Source of the DNA: Thiorhodovibrio litoralis
GTDB lineage: Bacteria; Pseudomonadota; Gammaproteobacteria; Chromatiales; Chromatiaceae
Direction: 5' to 3'
DNA length: 64,000 nucleotides
Assembly: GCF_033954455.1 (NCBI RefSeq)
Contig: NZ_CP121473.1
Span: 1,536,501 to 1,600,500, forward strand
In this document: positions 9,231 through 17,662 of the stretch, piece by piece
Position numbering within the stretch: the first letter of the stretch is position 1
Layout of the letters: each line of letters starts with the position of its first letter
Notes under the pieces: generated by a model
Database searches by the model: none
Told to the model about the DNA's origin: nothing
What the model saw: the letters and a program-made list of their open reading frames with translations, nothing else
Position numbers and translations under genes: made by a program

Positions 9231-9656
9231 ATGGAACTCAAAGGGAGCAAGACCGAACAATGCCTGCGCGATGCCTTTGCCGCCGAGGCGCGGGCGAATC
9301 GCCGCTACCTGTATTTCGCCGCCAAGGCCGACGTCGAGGGCTTTAACGACGTGGCTGCCTTGTTTCGCTCCGCAGCCGAGGGCGAAACCGGGCATGCCCA
9401 CGGGCACTTGGAATATCTTGAGGCCATTGGTGACCCTGACACCGGGCTCCCCATTGGCTCTACGGCGAGCAATCTGCATTCGGCGGTCTCCGGGGAAACG
9501 CGGGAATGCACCGAGATCTATCCGGTGATGGCAAACACCGCCCGGGAGGAAGGCTTCGATGAGATTGCCGACTGGTTTGAGGTTCTCGCCAAGGCGGAGC
9601 GTTCTCATGCCAAGCGTTTTCAGAAGGCGCTCGACAACCTGGAACTCGAGGACTAG
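9231..9656 (+). CDS. Rubrerythrin-family diiron protein
   Basis: A 141-residue ferritin-like protein of the rubrerythrin family, expected to protect against peroxide or to carry a diiron centre in the cytoplasm. Iron-ligand motifs are EARANRRYLYFAAKA with following EGETGHAHGHLEYLE, and later NTAREEGFDEIADWFEVLAKAERSHAKRF. The C-terminal rubredoxin Cys4 domain of classical rubrerythrin is absent, making this the short erythrin-like type. Such proteins are common in anaerobes and microaerophiles, including phototrophic sulfur bacteria. Confidence 0.92.
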   Translation: MELKGSKTEQCLRDAFAAEARANRRYLYFAAKADVEGFNDVAALFRSAAEGETGHAHGHLEYLEAIGDPDTGLPIGSTASNLHSAVSGETRECTEIYPVMANTAREEGFDEIADWFEVLAKAERSHAKRFQKALDNLELED

Positions 9657-9733
9657 GCGGCTGTTGTGGCGTTTTTGACGCGCGCTTCCAACCAAATGTT
9701 GCCTGTTGCGGCTGCGCTGACGGGTGCCCATTG

Positions 9734-10468
9734 ATGAGCCCGTCCGACCGCTCGCTCGAGATCAAATCCAGCAGCGACGAAGTTGACGCTTTCCTCGCCA
9801 AGGTCGCTGCGTTGCCGCCCGCTCGCAGCGACCAAAAAACCGGGGCGCGTCTGATTTTTGCGTTGGATGCCACTGCCAGTCGCGAGCGCAGCTGGGATCA
9901 GGCTATCCAGGTTCAAGCCGCCATGTTCGAGGAGACCCAGTCCTTGGGCGGGCTCGATGTCCAGCTGTGCTATTACCGCGGGCTGGGCGAATTCACCGCC
10001 TCGCCCTGGTGTCGCGGCGCCGACGAGTTGTTGCCGCGCATGAGCGCCGTGCGCTGCGCGCCGGGTCTGACGCAGATCGGCCATCTGCTCGATCACGTCA
10101 TCGAGACTGCTGGTCCCGCCGGCAAGCCGGTTGCTGACGCCCCGCTGCGCGCGTTGGTGTTCGTCGGCGATGCCTGCGAGGAGCCGCGCGATCGCCTTGC
10201 CGATCAAGCCGGACGTCTGCGGCTGCTTGGGGTGCCGGTGTTTGTGTTTCAGGAAGGCCTCGATCCTGACGCGCTCGCCGCCCTGCGCGACATCGCCAGG
10301 CTCTCAGGCGGTGCCTGGAGCCCCTTCGACAGCGCGAGCCCCGGCCTGCTGCGCGATCTCTTGAGCGCGGTGGCCGTCTATGCCGCCGGTGGTCGCCGCG
10401 CGCTTGAGGACTTTAGCCAGCATCGCGGGGATGCGGTGCGCCGGCTCACGGCCCAATTGCGGGGCTGA
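9734..10468 (+). CDS. VWA-domain protein
   Basis: A 244-residue cytoplasmic protein with a von Willebrand factor A-like fold. The metal-ion-dependent adhesion site is seen as D45-A-T-A-S49 in LIFALDATASRERSW (the classical form is DxSxS). A further strand ALVFVGDACEEPRDRLADQAG carries the third metal-site aspartate region, and there is a C-terminal helical stretch. VWA domains act as Mg-dependent protein-interaction modules. The stop is four bases before the start of the membrane DnaJ gene, so they are co-translated. This VWA plus DnaJ pairing is also found in other proteobacteria; the role is not established. Start: ATG at 9734, preceded by an in-frame TTG. Confidence 0.8.
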   Translation: MSPSDRSLEIKSSSDEVDAFLAKVAALPPARSDQKTGARLIFALDATASRERSWDQAIQVQAAMFEETQSLGGLDVQLCYYRGLGEFTASPWCRGADELLPRMSAVRCAPGLTQIGHLLDHVIETAGPAGKPVADAPLRALVFVGDACEEPRDRLADQAGRLRLLGVPVFVFQEGLDPDALAALRDIARLSGGAWSPFDSASPGLLRDLLSAVAVYAAGGRRALEDFSQHRGDAVRRLTAQLRG

Positions 10469-10472
10469 GACC

Positions 10473-11261
10473 ATGGCTCGCCTGCTGATCCTGATCGCGC
10501 TGCTCGGGCTCTTTTTTTGGGGCTTGCACTGGTTTCGCACAGCGCCCGCGCCCCAGGTCGCGCGGGCGCTGCGACGCGCCCTGCTGTGGGGCGGGATTGG
10601 TCTGCTGGTGGTCGCGGTTGCCAGCGGGCGGCTCAATCCGCTTTTCGCCGCGCTGGCCGCCGTCGTGCCTGCAGTCTTCGCTGGACTTTTTCGCGTGCTG
10701 AATCTACTGCGCATGTTGCCGATCATTCAGCATGCGCTGCACGCATTGGGTATTCGCACCGCAGCCGCCGGCCAGTCCGCCAGTGGAGGGCAAGGGCAGA
10801 CGGGAGCATCGCGCATTCGCACCCGTTATCTCGATATGACCCTTGACCAGAGCACCGGTCAGATGGACGGCACCGTGCTCGAAGGTCCCTTCAGCGGCGA
10901 GCGGCTCTCGGCACTCGATCGCTCCCAACTCGCGCGCATGCTCGAGTTTTACCAGGACAGTGACGCCCAGTCAGCCGCCGTCCTGCGTGCCTACCTGGAA
11001 CGCACCCACGGCGACGATCACTCTGGGGCCGGGGAAGCAGCTGGTGCTGGAGAAACTGGCACTGGAGAAGCTGGCGCAGGTTCGGGGCGCTTGTCTCGAG
11101 ATGAAGCGAGCGCGGTGCTTGGAATCAAGCCGGGTGCCGACGCCGATGCCATTCGTGATGCCCACCGCCGGCTGATGCAAAAGTTTCATCCAGACCGGGG
11201 CGGCTCGGATTATCTCGCTGCCAGGATTAACGCAGCAAAAAAGATTCTTCTCGACGAATAG
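10473..11261 (+). CDS. Membrane-anchored DnaJ-domain protein
   Basis: A 262-residue protein with two or three N-terminal membrane segments (residues ~3-20, 36-52 and 57-74) and a C-terminal J-domain. The J-domain (last ~50 residues) has the invariant HPD at residues 239-241 in MQKFHPDRGGSDYLAARINAAKK, so it should stimulate an Hsp70 ATPase at the membrane. The middle region RTRYLDMTLDQSTGQMDGTVLEG precedes a low-complexity Gly/Glu/Ala/Thr linker encoded by 15-bp repeats. It follows the VWA gene by four bases. It is similar in layout to TIM14-like or DjlA-like membrane J-proteins, without a TerB domain. Confidence 0.85.
   Translation: MARLLILIALLGLFFWGLHWFRTAPAPQVARALRRALLWGGIGLLVVAVASGRLNPLFAALAAVVPAVFAGLFRVLNLLRMLPIIQHALHALGIRTAAAGQSASGGQGQTGASRIRTRYLDMTLDQSTGQMDGTVLEGPFSGERLSALDRSQLARMLEFYQDSDAQSAAVLRAYLERTHGDDHSGAGEAAGAGETGTGEAGAGSGRLSRDEASAVLGIKPGADADAIRDAHRRLMQKFHPDRGGSDYLAARINAAKKILLDE
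11032..11091 (+). repeat. Degenerate 15-bp tandem repeat in J-protein linker
   Basis: Four 15-base units, such as CTGGAGAAACTGGCA and CTGGAGAAGCTGGCG, encode the pentapeptide-period linker GEAAGAGETGTGEAGAG just before the J-domain. The units differ by one to a few bases. It fits the frame-neutral 12/15-bp repeats seen elsewhere in the window. Confidence 0.7.
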
Positions 11262-11386
11262 GGCGCTCGCTCGGCCAAAACAGCTCACTCAGGGATGCTT
11301 TTCGTTCGCCCTGCGGCTCGCTTTGGCCGTCCCATCAAAAGATTTTATCCAAATGCAGATGTGTCGATGAGCAACTTAATGCGTGG

Positions 11387-13336
11387 TCATCGTCTCACCG
11401 GCGCTCTCCTTTTGGGAGCTCTCTTGATTCGTGCCCTTTTTGGCGGGGCTCTTCTTACCGGAGCGGGTTTTCGTGCGTTTCCCTTTGCGATCCGTTGCTT
11501 CTGGATCGGCACAGGTGCGCGTTTTACTGCTGCTGGTTTTCTAATAGTGGGCGCGACTCTGGCGCTGCTGGTGCGCGGCTGGGATGTCTTGCTGCTAGTT
11601 GCGCCCGCTTGGGTTGAAGATGTTGCGGAACTTGCAGATGCGTCTGTTTGTGTCTGCGGGGTGTCCGTACTGGACAAGGCAGTCGCCTCACCGCGATTCT
11701 GGTCAAACACATCCATCAGCGAGCCATTGGAAGCGCTGGTGCGTTGCGGCTCGGGCGATTGCTCGTTGGAGAAAATGCTTGGCAGTGATTCCTGTGACGC
11801 CCTCGCCACAGCATTTGTCCCGGCAGATTGCGTGTTTTGCGTGGCGGCGCGTCCCTTCAACCCCGCGGCAGACCCCGCACCCACAGCGCCGGCCGCTGCG
11901 ATTCCGGCTGCGGTTGCCGCCGTTGCAAGGTGATCGGCGTTGTTGCCTGATCTTTCCGTGGCTTCTTGTTCTTGTTCTGGGTTCTCACCTGCTTGTGACG
12001 ACTCGGGGTTATTGGGATCTTCGGTCTGGCTTGCTTCGCCTGACTCTGCTGCCATCAAGGGTGGCGACCCATTGAGTCCGGGAGTGCCGAGCAGCCACCA
12101 AATGCCGGCCGCAGCAATCAAGAGCAGGCCGACACCAGCACCTATCCAAAGTTGTTTTTGCTGGCGTGGACTTGAGTCAGCCTCGCTCACCGGGGGGGCG
12201 GAGCGGCCAGTGGGTAGGCGTAACGACGGCAGGGGTGCGCTTGCAGAGGTGTCGTTGCGGTTTCCAAACGCTGTAAGCTGATCCAGGCTTGGATCCAGTA
12301 TCATGGTTTCTGAGCCTGGCTCGACCGGTGCGCTTTGTTGAACCGGGTCGAGACATTGCATCAACGCGCTGATGGATTCATGGCGCAGGTTGATGTTCAG
12401 TTCCAGCGCCTTGAGCACCGCTGCATCGACTTCGGGCGGCACATCGGGCAGAACCTCTTTGATGGGCTCAAGCAGTGACCCCGTGACTCGGTCGTAAGCA
12501 GCGACCGGCATTGTGCCGGTCAGTAAGTTATAGACGACCGCGCCAAGGCTATAGACGTCGGAACGCTCGTCGGTTCCGGTGCCAAGTACCTGCTCGGGTG
12601 GGCTGAAGCCCTGACTTGCAGCGCGGCCAAGGGTGCGGGTCATTCCTTCAGCCACGGCTTCTTTCGCGATGCCAAAATCGATCAGCATGACGCGGTCGTT
12701 ATCGTCGAGCAGGATGTTATCCGGCTTGAGATCGCGGTGGATGATTGGCGGATTCTGATTGTGCAGGTAGATGATCGCCTCGCTCAACTGGCGAATCCAA
12801 GGCAGCAGCACGGGCAGCGGAATCCGCCCGCCGTAGCGTTTTTGCTCGCTGCGTAGCGTCCGGTTGCCGCCAAACTCCAATACCAGGCAGTTCATGCCCT
12901 GATCCGAAAAGCGATCCGTAATATCGGGAATGGCAGGGTGGTTCAAACGCCCGAGCAGGCGAGTTTCGTACTCGTCGAAAAGAATCTCGGGAATTTCCTT
13001 GAGCGCGCGACGCTTGCCCTCCACGAGCAAATCGTCGACCAGGTAGGTGACCCCGAAACCTCCACGACCCAGAAGGCCCGTGACTTTGTAACGCTCGTTG
13101 ACGACCTGGCCAGGTGAGCGCACCCAGGCGATGACGCCGCGCACCGAACCATGAATCGTCATGTCGAGGTGCGCAAGTTCGAAGCCGCAATCGCAACAAC
13201 GATATTCCTTCTGTGGCAGTTCACGAACGCTATTCGTGGCCTGGCAATTTGGGCAGGAAATTGTCTCGCTTCCCTCCGGGAAGATTTGCGGCGACAACTC
13301 GGTGACAGTCTCGGTTTCAGAAGGTGAGGGAGGCAT
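11387..13336 (-). CDS. Zinc-ribbon transmembrane serine/threonine protein kinase
   Basis: A 649-residue Hanks-type kinase. An N-terminal zinc ribbon has C28-x2-C31 and C47-x2-C50. The kinase domain spans about 80-335: glycine loop GRGGFGVTY (90-98), lysine K113, catalytic HRD 200-202 in IIHRDLKPDNILL, and DFG 220-222 in LIDFGIAKE; all key residues are intact, so it should be active. A single membrane span lies at about 396-417, placing the Glu/Ser/Ala-rich 420-600 region outside the cytoplasm. The tail is strongly basic with RAP repeats (RRAPPKRARIKRAP). It is transcribed after the small Q-rich secreted gene on the same strand and convergent with the VWA/DnaJ pair. No PP2C phosphatase is present nearby. 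Confidence 0.92.
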   Translation of the reverse strand: MPPSPSETETVTELSPQIFPEGSETISCPNCQATNSVRELPQKEYRCCDCGFELAHLDMTIHGSVRGVIAWVRSPGQVVNERYKVTGLLGRGGFGVTYLVDDLLVEGKRRALKEIPEILFDEYETRLLGRLNHPAIPDITDRFSDQGMNCLVLEFGGNRTLRSEQKRYGGRIPLPVLLPWIRQLSEAIIYLHNQNPPIIHRDLKPDNILLDDNDRVMLIDFGIAKEAVAEGMTRTLGRAASQGFSPPEQVLGTGTDERSDVYSLGAVVYNLLTGTMPVAAYDRVTGSLLEPIKEVLPDVPPEVDAAVLKALELNINLRHESISALMQCLDPVQQSAPVEPGSETMILDPSLDQLTAFGNRNDTSASAPLPSLRLPTGRSAPPVSEADSSPRQQKQLWIGAGVGLLLIAAAGIWWLLGTPGLNGSPPLMAAESGEASQTEDPNNPESSQAGENPEQEQEATERSGNNADHLATAATAAGIAAAGAVGAGSAAGLKGRAATQNTQSAGTNAVARASQESLPSIFSNEQSPEPQRTSASNGSLMDVFDQNRGEATALSSTDTPQTQTDASASSATSSTQAGATSSKTSQPRTSSARVAPTIRKPAAVKRAPVPIQKQRIAKGNARKPAPVRRAPPKRARIKRAPKRRAPVRR

Positions 13337-13396
13337 GTCAGGGCCAGGCGGTTGAAGAGTCTATCAGGGACAAAGTGCGTTTGGAGATGCGCGATT

Positions 13397-13422
13397 CCCG
13401 GGGGCCGATGGCGGTCCCCGGG
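13397..13422. other. GC-rich inverted repeat upstream of kinase gene
   Basis: CCCGGGG at 13397-13403 pairs with CCCCGGG at 13416-13422 around a 12-base loop, in the 137-base gap between the small Q-rich gene and the kinase. There is no U-tract, so it is not a standard terminator. It might attenuate or bind a regulator; this is a guess from position only. Confidence 0.35.
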
Positions 13423-13473
13423 CGATCAGGTGGCAGCAAGATACCGCAACGCGCAAGGATTGCAGTTGCTTGA

Positions 13474-13812
13474 CTAGCGCCTTGGCTGGGGAGCGCGTCT
13501 CTGCTTTTGGCCTCCGGAACTTTTTCCCATTTGAGAGCCGGCAATTCCGAGAATCGCGCCAAACATGGCGGAAGCCGCCGCGGCGTCACCGCCGTTGCCT
13601 TGATTGCCGCCGCCGAACTGGCTCCCGTTTTGAGATCCCTGACGACTCCGCTGCTGAGGTTGCTGCTGAGACTGGCCTTGATTGTTGGACTGCTGCTGGT
13701 TCACCGCATTGAGAACCTGGCCGAAGATGGCCATGGCCTGTGCTGGATCGGCGACTGCAGCCGCGGGGGCAAGTGAAATTGTAGCAATCAGGGAAAGAGC
13801 GAGGATACGCAT
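13474..13812 (-). CDS. Small secreted Gln/Gly-rich protein
   Basis: A 112-residue protein with a clear signal peptide (MRILALSLIATISLAPAAAVA, cleavage after AVA). The mature part contains AMAIFGQVLNAVNQQQ, a Gln/Ser/Asn/Gly-rich centre, a second hydrophobic stretch MFGAILGIAGSQMG and a basic end QKQRRAPQPRR. The RAP ending echoes the RAP-rich basic tail of the adjacent kinase. AGGAGG lies eight bases before the ATG, so translation is well supported. No family is recognised. It lies upstream of the kinase on the same strand and could be co-transcribed with it. Confidence 0.7.
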   Translation of the reverse strand: MRILALSLIATISLAPAAAVADPAQAMAIFGQVLNAVNQQQSNNQGQSQQQPQQRSRQGSQNGSQFGGGNQGNGGDAAAASAMFGAILGIAGSQMGKSSGGQKQRRAPQPRR

Positions 13813-14439
13813 GACGTTAGGCCTCCTGCACGGAACTGGTGCATTGCATGAGAGAGAGCAACAACCGCCGACTTAAACGCCATGTTCATAGCGTCGGACA
13901 ATCCGAGAAATGAAACTCTTGTTTCACTTTTTTCACTTTAAGATCTTCGCAGAAACGTTGATCGTAGCGGAAACGATAGCGCATTGTGGTTTCAGCAGGA
14001 AGAGCCGGCAACATGTTGTGAAAGATTAAAAACGTTGATTCAACCACTTAAGGGGTTTTCTTCACGTATGAAAGCTTGAGGTTGCTGCATCTTATTAATC
14101 TGCTGATAAACAATGCTTAATCGCTGCTTTGTGCGGATGCCGTTGGTTGAGGTTGGCGGTGAAAATACGCTGAACCAATCAGCGTAAAGTTGATTATAGC
14201 TTGTAATACCCATATTTTGTCGAGGAATTCAAACACTGTATTTTCCCCGCTACTTGTTGCCGTTGGTGGATGGCGCTCAGCCGCGATGTGCACTGCCAGT
14301 TGCGCTCCCAGTTTGTCTTCCGGTTGCGCTCCCAATCTCGCCCCCAATCTCGCCCCCGGTTTCGCTCAAGCAGGAGGCCGCGAACTGGGACATGGTGCTG
14401 CAAATAAGATTGGTCAGGATTGCCCCCATGCTCAGGTCG
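13813..14439. other. Intergenic region, AT-richer, no gene seen
   Basis: About 630 bases lie between the Q-rich secreted gene and the MCE-protein gene. The left part (13900-14250) is clearly lower in GC than the neighbours, with runs such as TTTCACTTTTTTCACTTT. It carries the ribosome-binding site and presumably the promoter of the Q-rich gene. The right part holds a 12-bp tandem repeat (14295-14366). No open frame here has a convincing start and composition. Confidence 0.6.
14295..14366. repeat. 12-bp degenerate tandem repeat, six units
   Basis: Six consecutive 12-base units: GCCAGTTGCGCT, CCCAGTTTGTCT, TCCGGTTGCGCT, CCCAATCTCGCC, CCCAATCTCGCC and CCCGGTTTCGCT. It lies about 75 bases beyond the stop of the MCE-protein gene, outside any supported gene. 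Confidence 0.8.
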
Positions 14440-15483
14440 TCAATGCCGCGACGCCTTCCGTTTACCGCCCAGCAAGGCTTCCGGATGGCGTTCAAGGTAA
14501 TCGGCCAGGGCACGCACAGAGCGGGCCGCCGCAGTGGTTTCGCGCAGGAGTTGATCGAGCTGATAACGGGTCGGGGAGTCACTGGCGACCAAGGAGTCCA
14601 GGGTGGTCAGGGTCTTGGTGCCCTGGGTCAGAGCAGCTCGGGCGGAGGCTGCCAGGGGCGTCCACTCGCGTTGCAGGTCGGCGGTCAGAGTGGCGGTGTT
14701 CTCGGCGGCGCGAGTCATGGCTGGGGCGATGTGATCGAGTTGCGCGCGTGCCGATAGGCTGAGCTCATTGGTGTTGGTCAGCAGCTGCCGCAGCTCCGTA
14801 AGCAACGGTTTTAAATTGCGATTCAGCGTCTGCAGGGTCAGGTGTGCTTCGCTCAGGGTGTCGTCGAGGCTGTCCATGCTCTTGTCGAGCTTGCCTGAAG
14901 CGAACAAATGATGGATGGCATCCAGCGTTCCGGTGGCTTGCGCGACGAGATCGTTCAATGGCAGGGTGGTGAGCAAATCCTCGAATTGATCGCGGGTGGC
15001 CTCGATGGCCGGTATCTGAATGGCGCCCTGGTGATCTTGCGCGCTGGCTATGGCTTGCAGATGCGGATTCAGGCTCAGGCTGACGACATACTGCCCTGTG
15101 ACCAGGCTGACCGATTGCATGCGTGCGCGCAGCCCCTTGTCTTCGACCAGTTTGCGAATGACGGTGCGGGGGGCGGTCTGCCCAGCGCCTCCCAGAACCT
15201 CGACATTTTGCGGCCAAATGTCGTAGCTCACCGAAACCCGGAAGTTGTTGGTCTCGGGCAGATAGTCGAGACCGATGCCGGTCACTTGCCCGATCGGCAC
15301 GCCCTGAAACTGCACTTGGGCGCCCACATTGAGCCCCTGGACCGAACCCGGGAAGAATGTCACCAGAGCGACGCGCTCGCGCAGCAGGGCGCCGCTGCCG
15401 AAAACGATGAGCGCGCCGACGAAGAGTACCAGCGCGCCGAGCACGAAGCCGCCGATGACAGCAGGATTGGCTTGTTTGCTCAT
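14440..15483 (-). CDS. MCE (MlaD) family lipid-transport protein
   Basis: A 347-residue protein with one N-terminal membrane span (GGFVLGALVLFVGALIVFGSG, residues ~11-31) and a periplasmic MCE/MlaD domain beginning at ~38 (VALVTFFPGSVQGLNVGAQVQFQGVPIGQVTGI). The C-terminal half is a long helical segment of heptad-like leucines (TLDAIHHLFASGKLDKSMDSL and onward). MlaD-type proteins form hexameric rings that carry phospholipids between inner and outer membrane. It is the last gene of a permease-ATPase-MCE set. At 347 residues it is longer than E. coli MlaD (183) and nearer the single-MCE proteins of the YrbD/Ttg2C-like type with helical extension. Confidence 0.9.
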   Translation of the reverse strand: MSKQANPAVIGGFVLGALVLFVGALIVFGSGALLRERVALVTFFPGSVQGLNVGAQVQFQGVPIGQVTGIGLDYLPETNNFRVSVSYDIWPQNVEVLGGAGQTAPRTVIRKLVEDKGLRARMQSVSLVTGQYVVSLSLNPHLQAIASAQDHQGAIQIPAIEATRDQFEDLLTTLPLNDLVAQATGTLDAIHHLFASGKLDKSMDSLDDTLSEAHLTLQTLNRNLKPLLTELRQLLTNTNELSLSARAQLDHIAPAMTRAAENTATLTADLQREWTPLAASARAALTQGTKTLTTLDSLVASDSPTRYQLDQLLRETTAAARSVRALADYLERHPEALLGGKRKASRH

Positions 15484-15588
15484 GTCTCGCCCCTGTTTAT
15501 GTCGCCCCTGTTGATATCGCCTCAGTTCAGAAGCAGCGGTTCAGAAACTGTCGCCCCGGTTGAGCTCGCCCCGGTTCAGAAACTGGCG
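15484..15588. repeat. Degenerate 15-bp tandem repeat spanning ATPase 3' end
   Basis: About seven degenerate 15-base units run from the gap before the MCE gene into the end of the ATPase gene, for example GTCTCGCCCCTGTTT, ATGTCGCCCCTGTTG, ATATCGCCTCAGTTC and GTTGAGCTCGCCCCG. The last ~15 residues of the ATPase (RQFLNRGELNRGDSF) are encoded by these units, with the pattern LNRG repeated. Confidence 0.65.
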
Positions 15589-16347
15589 TACCTCGGCCAG
15601 CTCGGAGTGATCACGCAGCCAACGCGGGTTGCCGGTGGTCAGCATGGTGCGGCGCTCGGTGTCGAGAAAGACCGCATCGTCGCCAATGGCGAAGATGCTG
15701 GCCAGCTCATGGGTAATCACAACCATGGTGGTGCCCAGGCTGTCGCGCAGTTGCGAAATCAGTTCATCCAATCGCCTGGCGTTTAGCGGGTCGAGGCCGG
15801 CAGAGGGTTCGTCGAAGAACAGAATTTGCGGGTCCAGTGCCATGGCGCGCGCGACACCCACGCGTTTGCGCATGCCGCCGCTGATGGCAGCCGGGTAATG
15901 GTCGCCGAAACCGGCCAGGCCCACCAGTGCCAGTTTGTAGTCGGCGATGGCGCGGATTTGTGCCGGGCTGAGATCGGTGTGGATCTCGAGCGGCAGACTA
16001 ACATTCTCGCGCAGGGTCATGGCGCTCCACAGCGCGCCGCTCTGATACATCACGCCCTGGCGGCGCATCAGGGCCATGCGGTCGCTGACGTTGGCATGCC
16101 AGAGGTCGACATTCTTGATCAGGACTTGCCCGGTCGTCGGCTCCAGCAGACCGGTCAGGGCGCGCATCAGGGTGCTTTTGCCGCAGCCGCTGCCGCCCAT
16201 GATGATGAAAATATCCCCGTGCCGGATGGAGAAATTCAGCGCCTGCTGGATCACAGTCTCGCCATAGGCCAGGGTGGTGTCACGCACCTCGACGATGGCC
16301 TGGCGTTGCTTGATCTGATCCGGTGTCGGTATTGCGGGTGTCGTCAT
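15541..16347 (-). CDS. Mla-type ABC transporter ATP-binding protein
   Basis: A 268-residue ABC ATPase of the MlaF/Ttg2A group, which powers phospholipid movement with an MlaE permease. Walker A GGSGCGKST, signature ISGGMRKRVGVARAMA and Walker B ILFFDEPSAGLDP are intact, as is the switch His in VVITHELASI. The ATG at 16347 overlaps the permease stop by one base (TGATG), giving translational coupling; an upstream reading would lie inside the permease gene. The C-terminal tail is built from the adjacent 15-bp repeats. Confidence 0.94.
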   Translation of the reverse strand: MTTPAIPTPDQIKQRQAIVEVRDTTLAYGETVIQQALNFSIRHGDIFIIMGGSGCGKSTLMRALTGLLEPTTGQVLIKNVDLWHANVSDRMALMRRQGVMYQSGALWSAMTLRENVSLPLEIHTDLSPAQIRAIADYKLALVGLAGFGDHYPAAISGGMRKRVGVARAMALDPQILFFDEPSAGLDPLNARRLDELISQLRDSLGTTMVVITHELASIFAIGDDAVFLDTERRTMLTTGNPRWLRDHSELAEVRQFLNRGELNRGDSF

Positions 16348-17525
16348 CACGACAGCCCGATGGCCTGGAAGAGCACCGTCAGCGCGGCGGCGGCAATCAC
16401 AATGAACAAAATGGCGGTGACCACGGCTGATGTGGTGGCGCGGCCGACCTCCGCCGCACTGCGGCCGCATTGCATGCCGCGCAGGCAGCCGGAGGCGGCG
16501 ACAATGGCGCCATAGACGGTGGCGCTGATCAGCCCCTGGACCAGATGGTTGAGCGCGATGGCGCTGCGGGTGGCGGTCAGGTATTCGCTGACGGTGAGCC
16601 CGGCGACCGTGGTGCCGACGAACAGGCCGCCAAGGATGCCGAACAGGTTGGCATAGATGGCGAGCAGTGGCGTCATCAAGATCAGCGCCAGCAAGCGCGG
16701 CATCACCAGAAAGTCCATCGGCGAGATGCCCAGGGTGCGCAGGGCATCGATTTCCTCATTGGCCTGCATGGCGCCGATCTGCGCGGCAAAGGCGGCGCCA
16801 GTGCGCCCGGCTAGCACAATGGCGGTGACCAGGGCGCCGATCTGTATAACCATGGCGAGGCCGACTAGGTCGGCGATGTAAATGCGCGCACCGAACTGCG
16901 CCAGTTGCTGGTTGCCGATGTAGGCCAGGATCATGCCGACCAGAAAGCACACCAGGCTGACAATGGGCAGGGCGTCGGCGCCGGCGGCCTCCACGATCAG
17001 CCAGAACTCGGACAGCCGAAAGCGACTCTTGCCGCGCGCCAAGCGCTGCACGGCCAGGGTGCCCTCGCCGAAGAATCGCATGATCTCGCCGGTGGCCTGG
17101 GCGAGTTCGAGGAAGTCGACTCCGAGATGTCCGAAGAAGCCCTGCGACTTAGGCTCGGGCGCGGCCGGGTCGTGCGTGCCGGGCTCGGCGCGCGCCAACT
17201 CGAGCAGATCGCGCAGCGGGGCGGGCAGCGCGGAGATGTCGCAGGGGATACCGCGCTTCTTGCACGCCTGCTGCAGCGCGAGAATGCAAACCACCAGGCT
17301 AGAGTCCCAGTCTTCGAGCCCCCGCGGGCTGAGGACGAGCCGGTGAAGATCGGGCATCTGGCCAAGGCGCTGCAACAGCTGCCCGCAATCGGGTGGGTGG
17401 CCTGTCATGCTCCAGCGTCCGCCGAGCTCGAGCTGGGCGCACCCATCAGTGGGCGTACCGAGGACGGCGGTGGCGGGCTTGCCGTGGCTTGCGCTGTCTG
17501 GCTGAATGGATGTATCAGTTGGCAT
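16347..17525 (-). CDS. MlaE-type ABC permease with N-terminal STAS domain
   Basis: A 392-residue permease. Residues ~28-120 look like a STAS/MlaB-type domain (LELGGRWSMTGHPPDCGQLLQRLG, then DWDSSLVVCILALQQACKKRG with the typical DSS). Residues ~150-392 form an MlaE permease with five membrane segments and the family sequences GRTGAAFAAQIGAMQANEEIDALRTLGISP and FLVMPRLLALILMTPLLAIYANLFGILGG. In E. coli, MlaB and MlaE are separate; here they are fused, and no MlaC or MlaA gene is nearby. First gene of the reverse-strand operon permease-ATPase-MCE protein. Confidence 0.93.
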   Translation of the reverse strand: MPTDTSIQPDSASHGKPATAVLGTPTDGCAQLELGGRWSMTGHPPDCGQLLQRLGQMPDLHRLVLSPRGLEDWDSSLVVCILALQQACKKRGIPCDISALPAPLRDLLELARAEPGTHDPAAPEPKSQGFFGHLGVDFLELAQATGEIMRFFGEGTLAVQRLARGKSRFRLSEFWLIVEAAGADALPIVSLVCFLVGMILAYIGNQQLAQFGARIYIADLVGLAMVIQIGALVTAIVLAGRTGAAFAAQIGAMQANEEIDALRTLGISPMDFLVMPRLLALILMTPLLAIYANLFGILGGLFVGTTVAGLTVSEYLTATRSAIALNHLVQGLISATVYGAIVAASGCLRGMQCGRSAAEVGRATTSAVVTAILFIVIAAAALTVLFQAIGLS

Positions 17526-17662
17526 TGGACCAGGCGCGCCGCCAGCAGGATTCTCGCCGGCGGCTCTTCGGTGTTAAAGTCAAGGGTCGGGCCCGCGCCG
17601 GACGCGGGCCGCCACCAGGGTGTCTCGCCCAGGCTGAATCGATTACGGCCGGAGGCTTTCAG

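Noticed and set aside
11295-11933. Forward frame reading like pentapeptide-repeat protein (GALLLGALLIRALFGGALL)
   Set aside because: It is the antisense of the kinase's basic RAP-repeat tail. The kinase frame has full catalytic motifs, so the forward reading is a by-product.
17393-17662. 90-codon N-terminal extension of the methyltransferase
   Set aside because: It overlaps the start of the divergent Mla permease and is low in conserved character; a good ribosome-binding site precedes the ATG at 17663.
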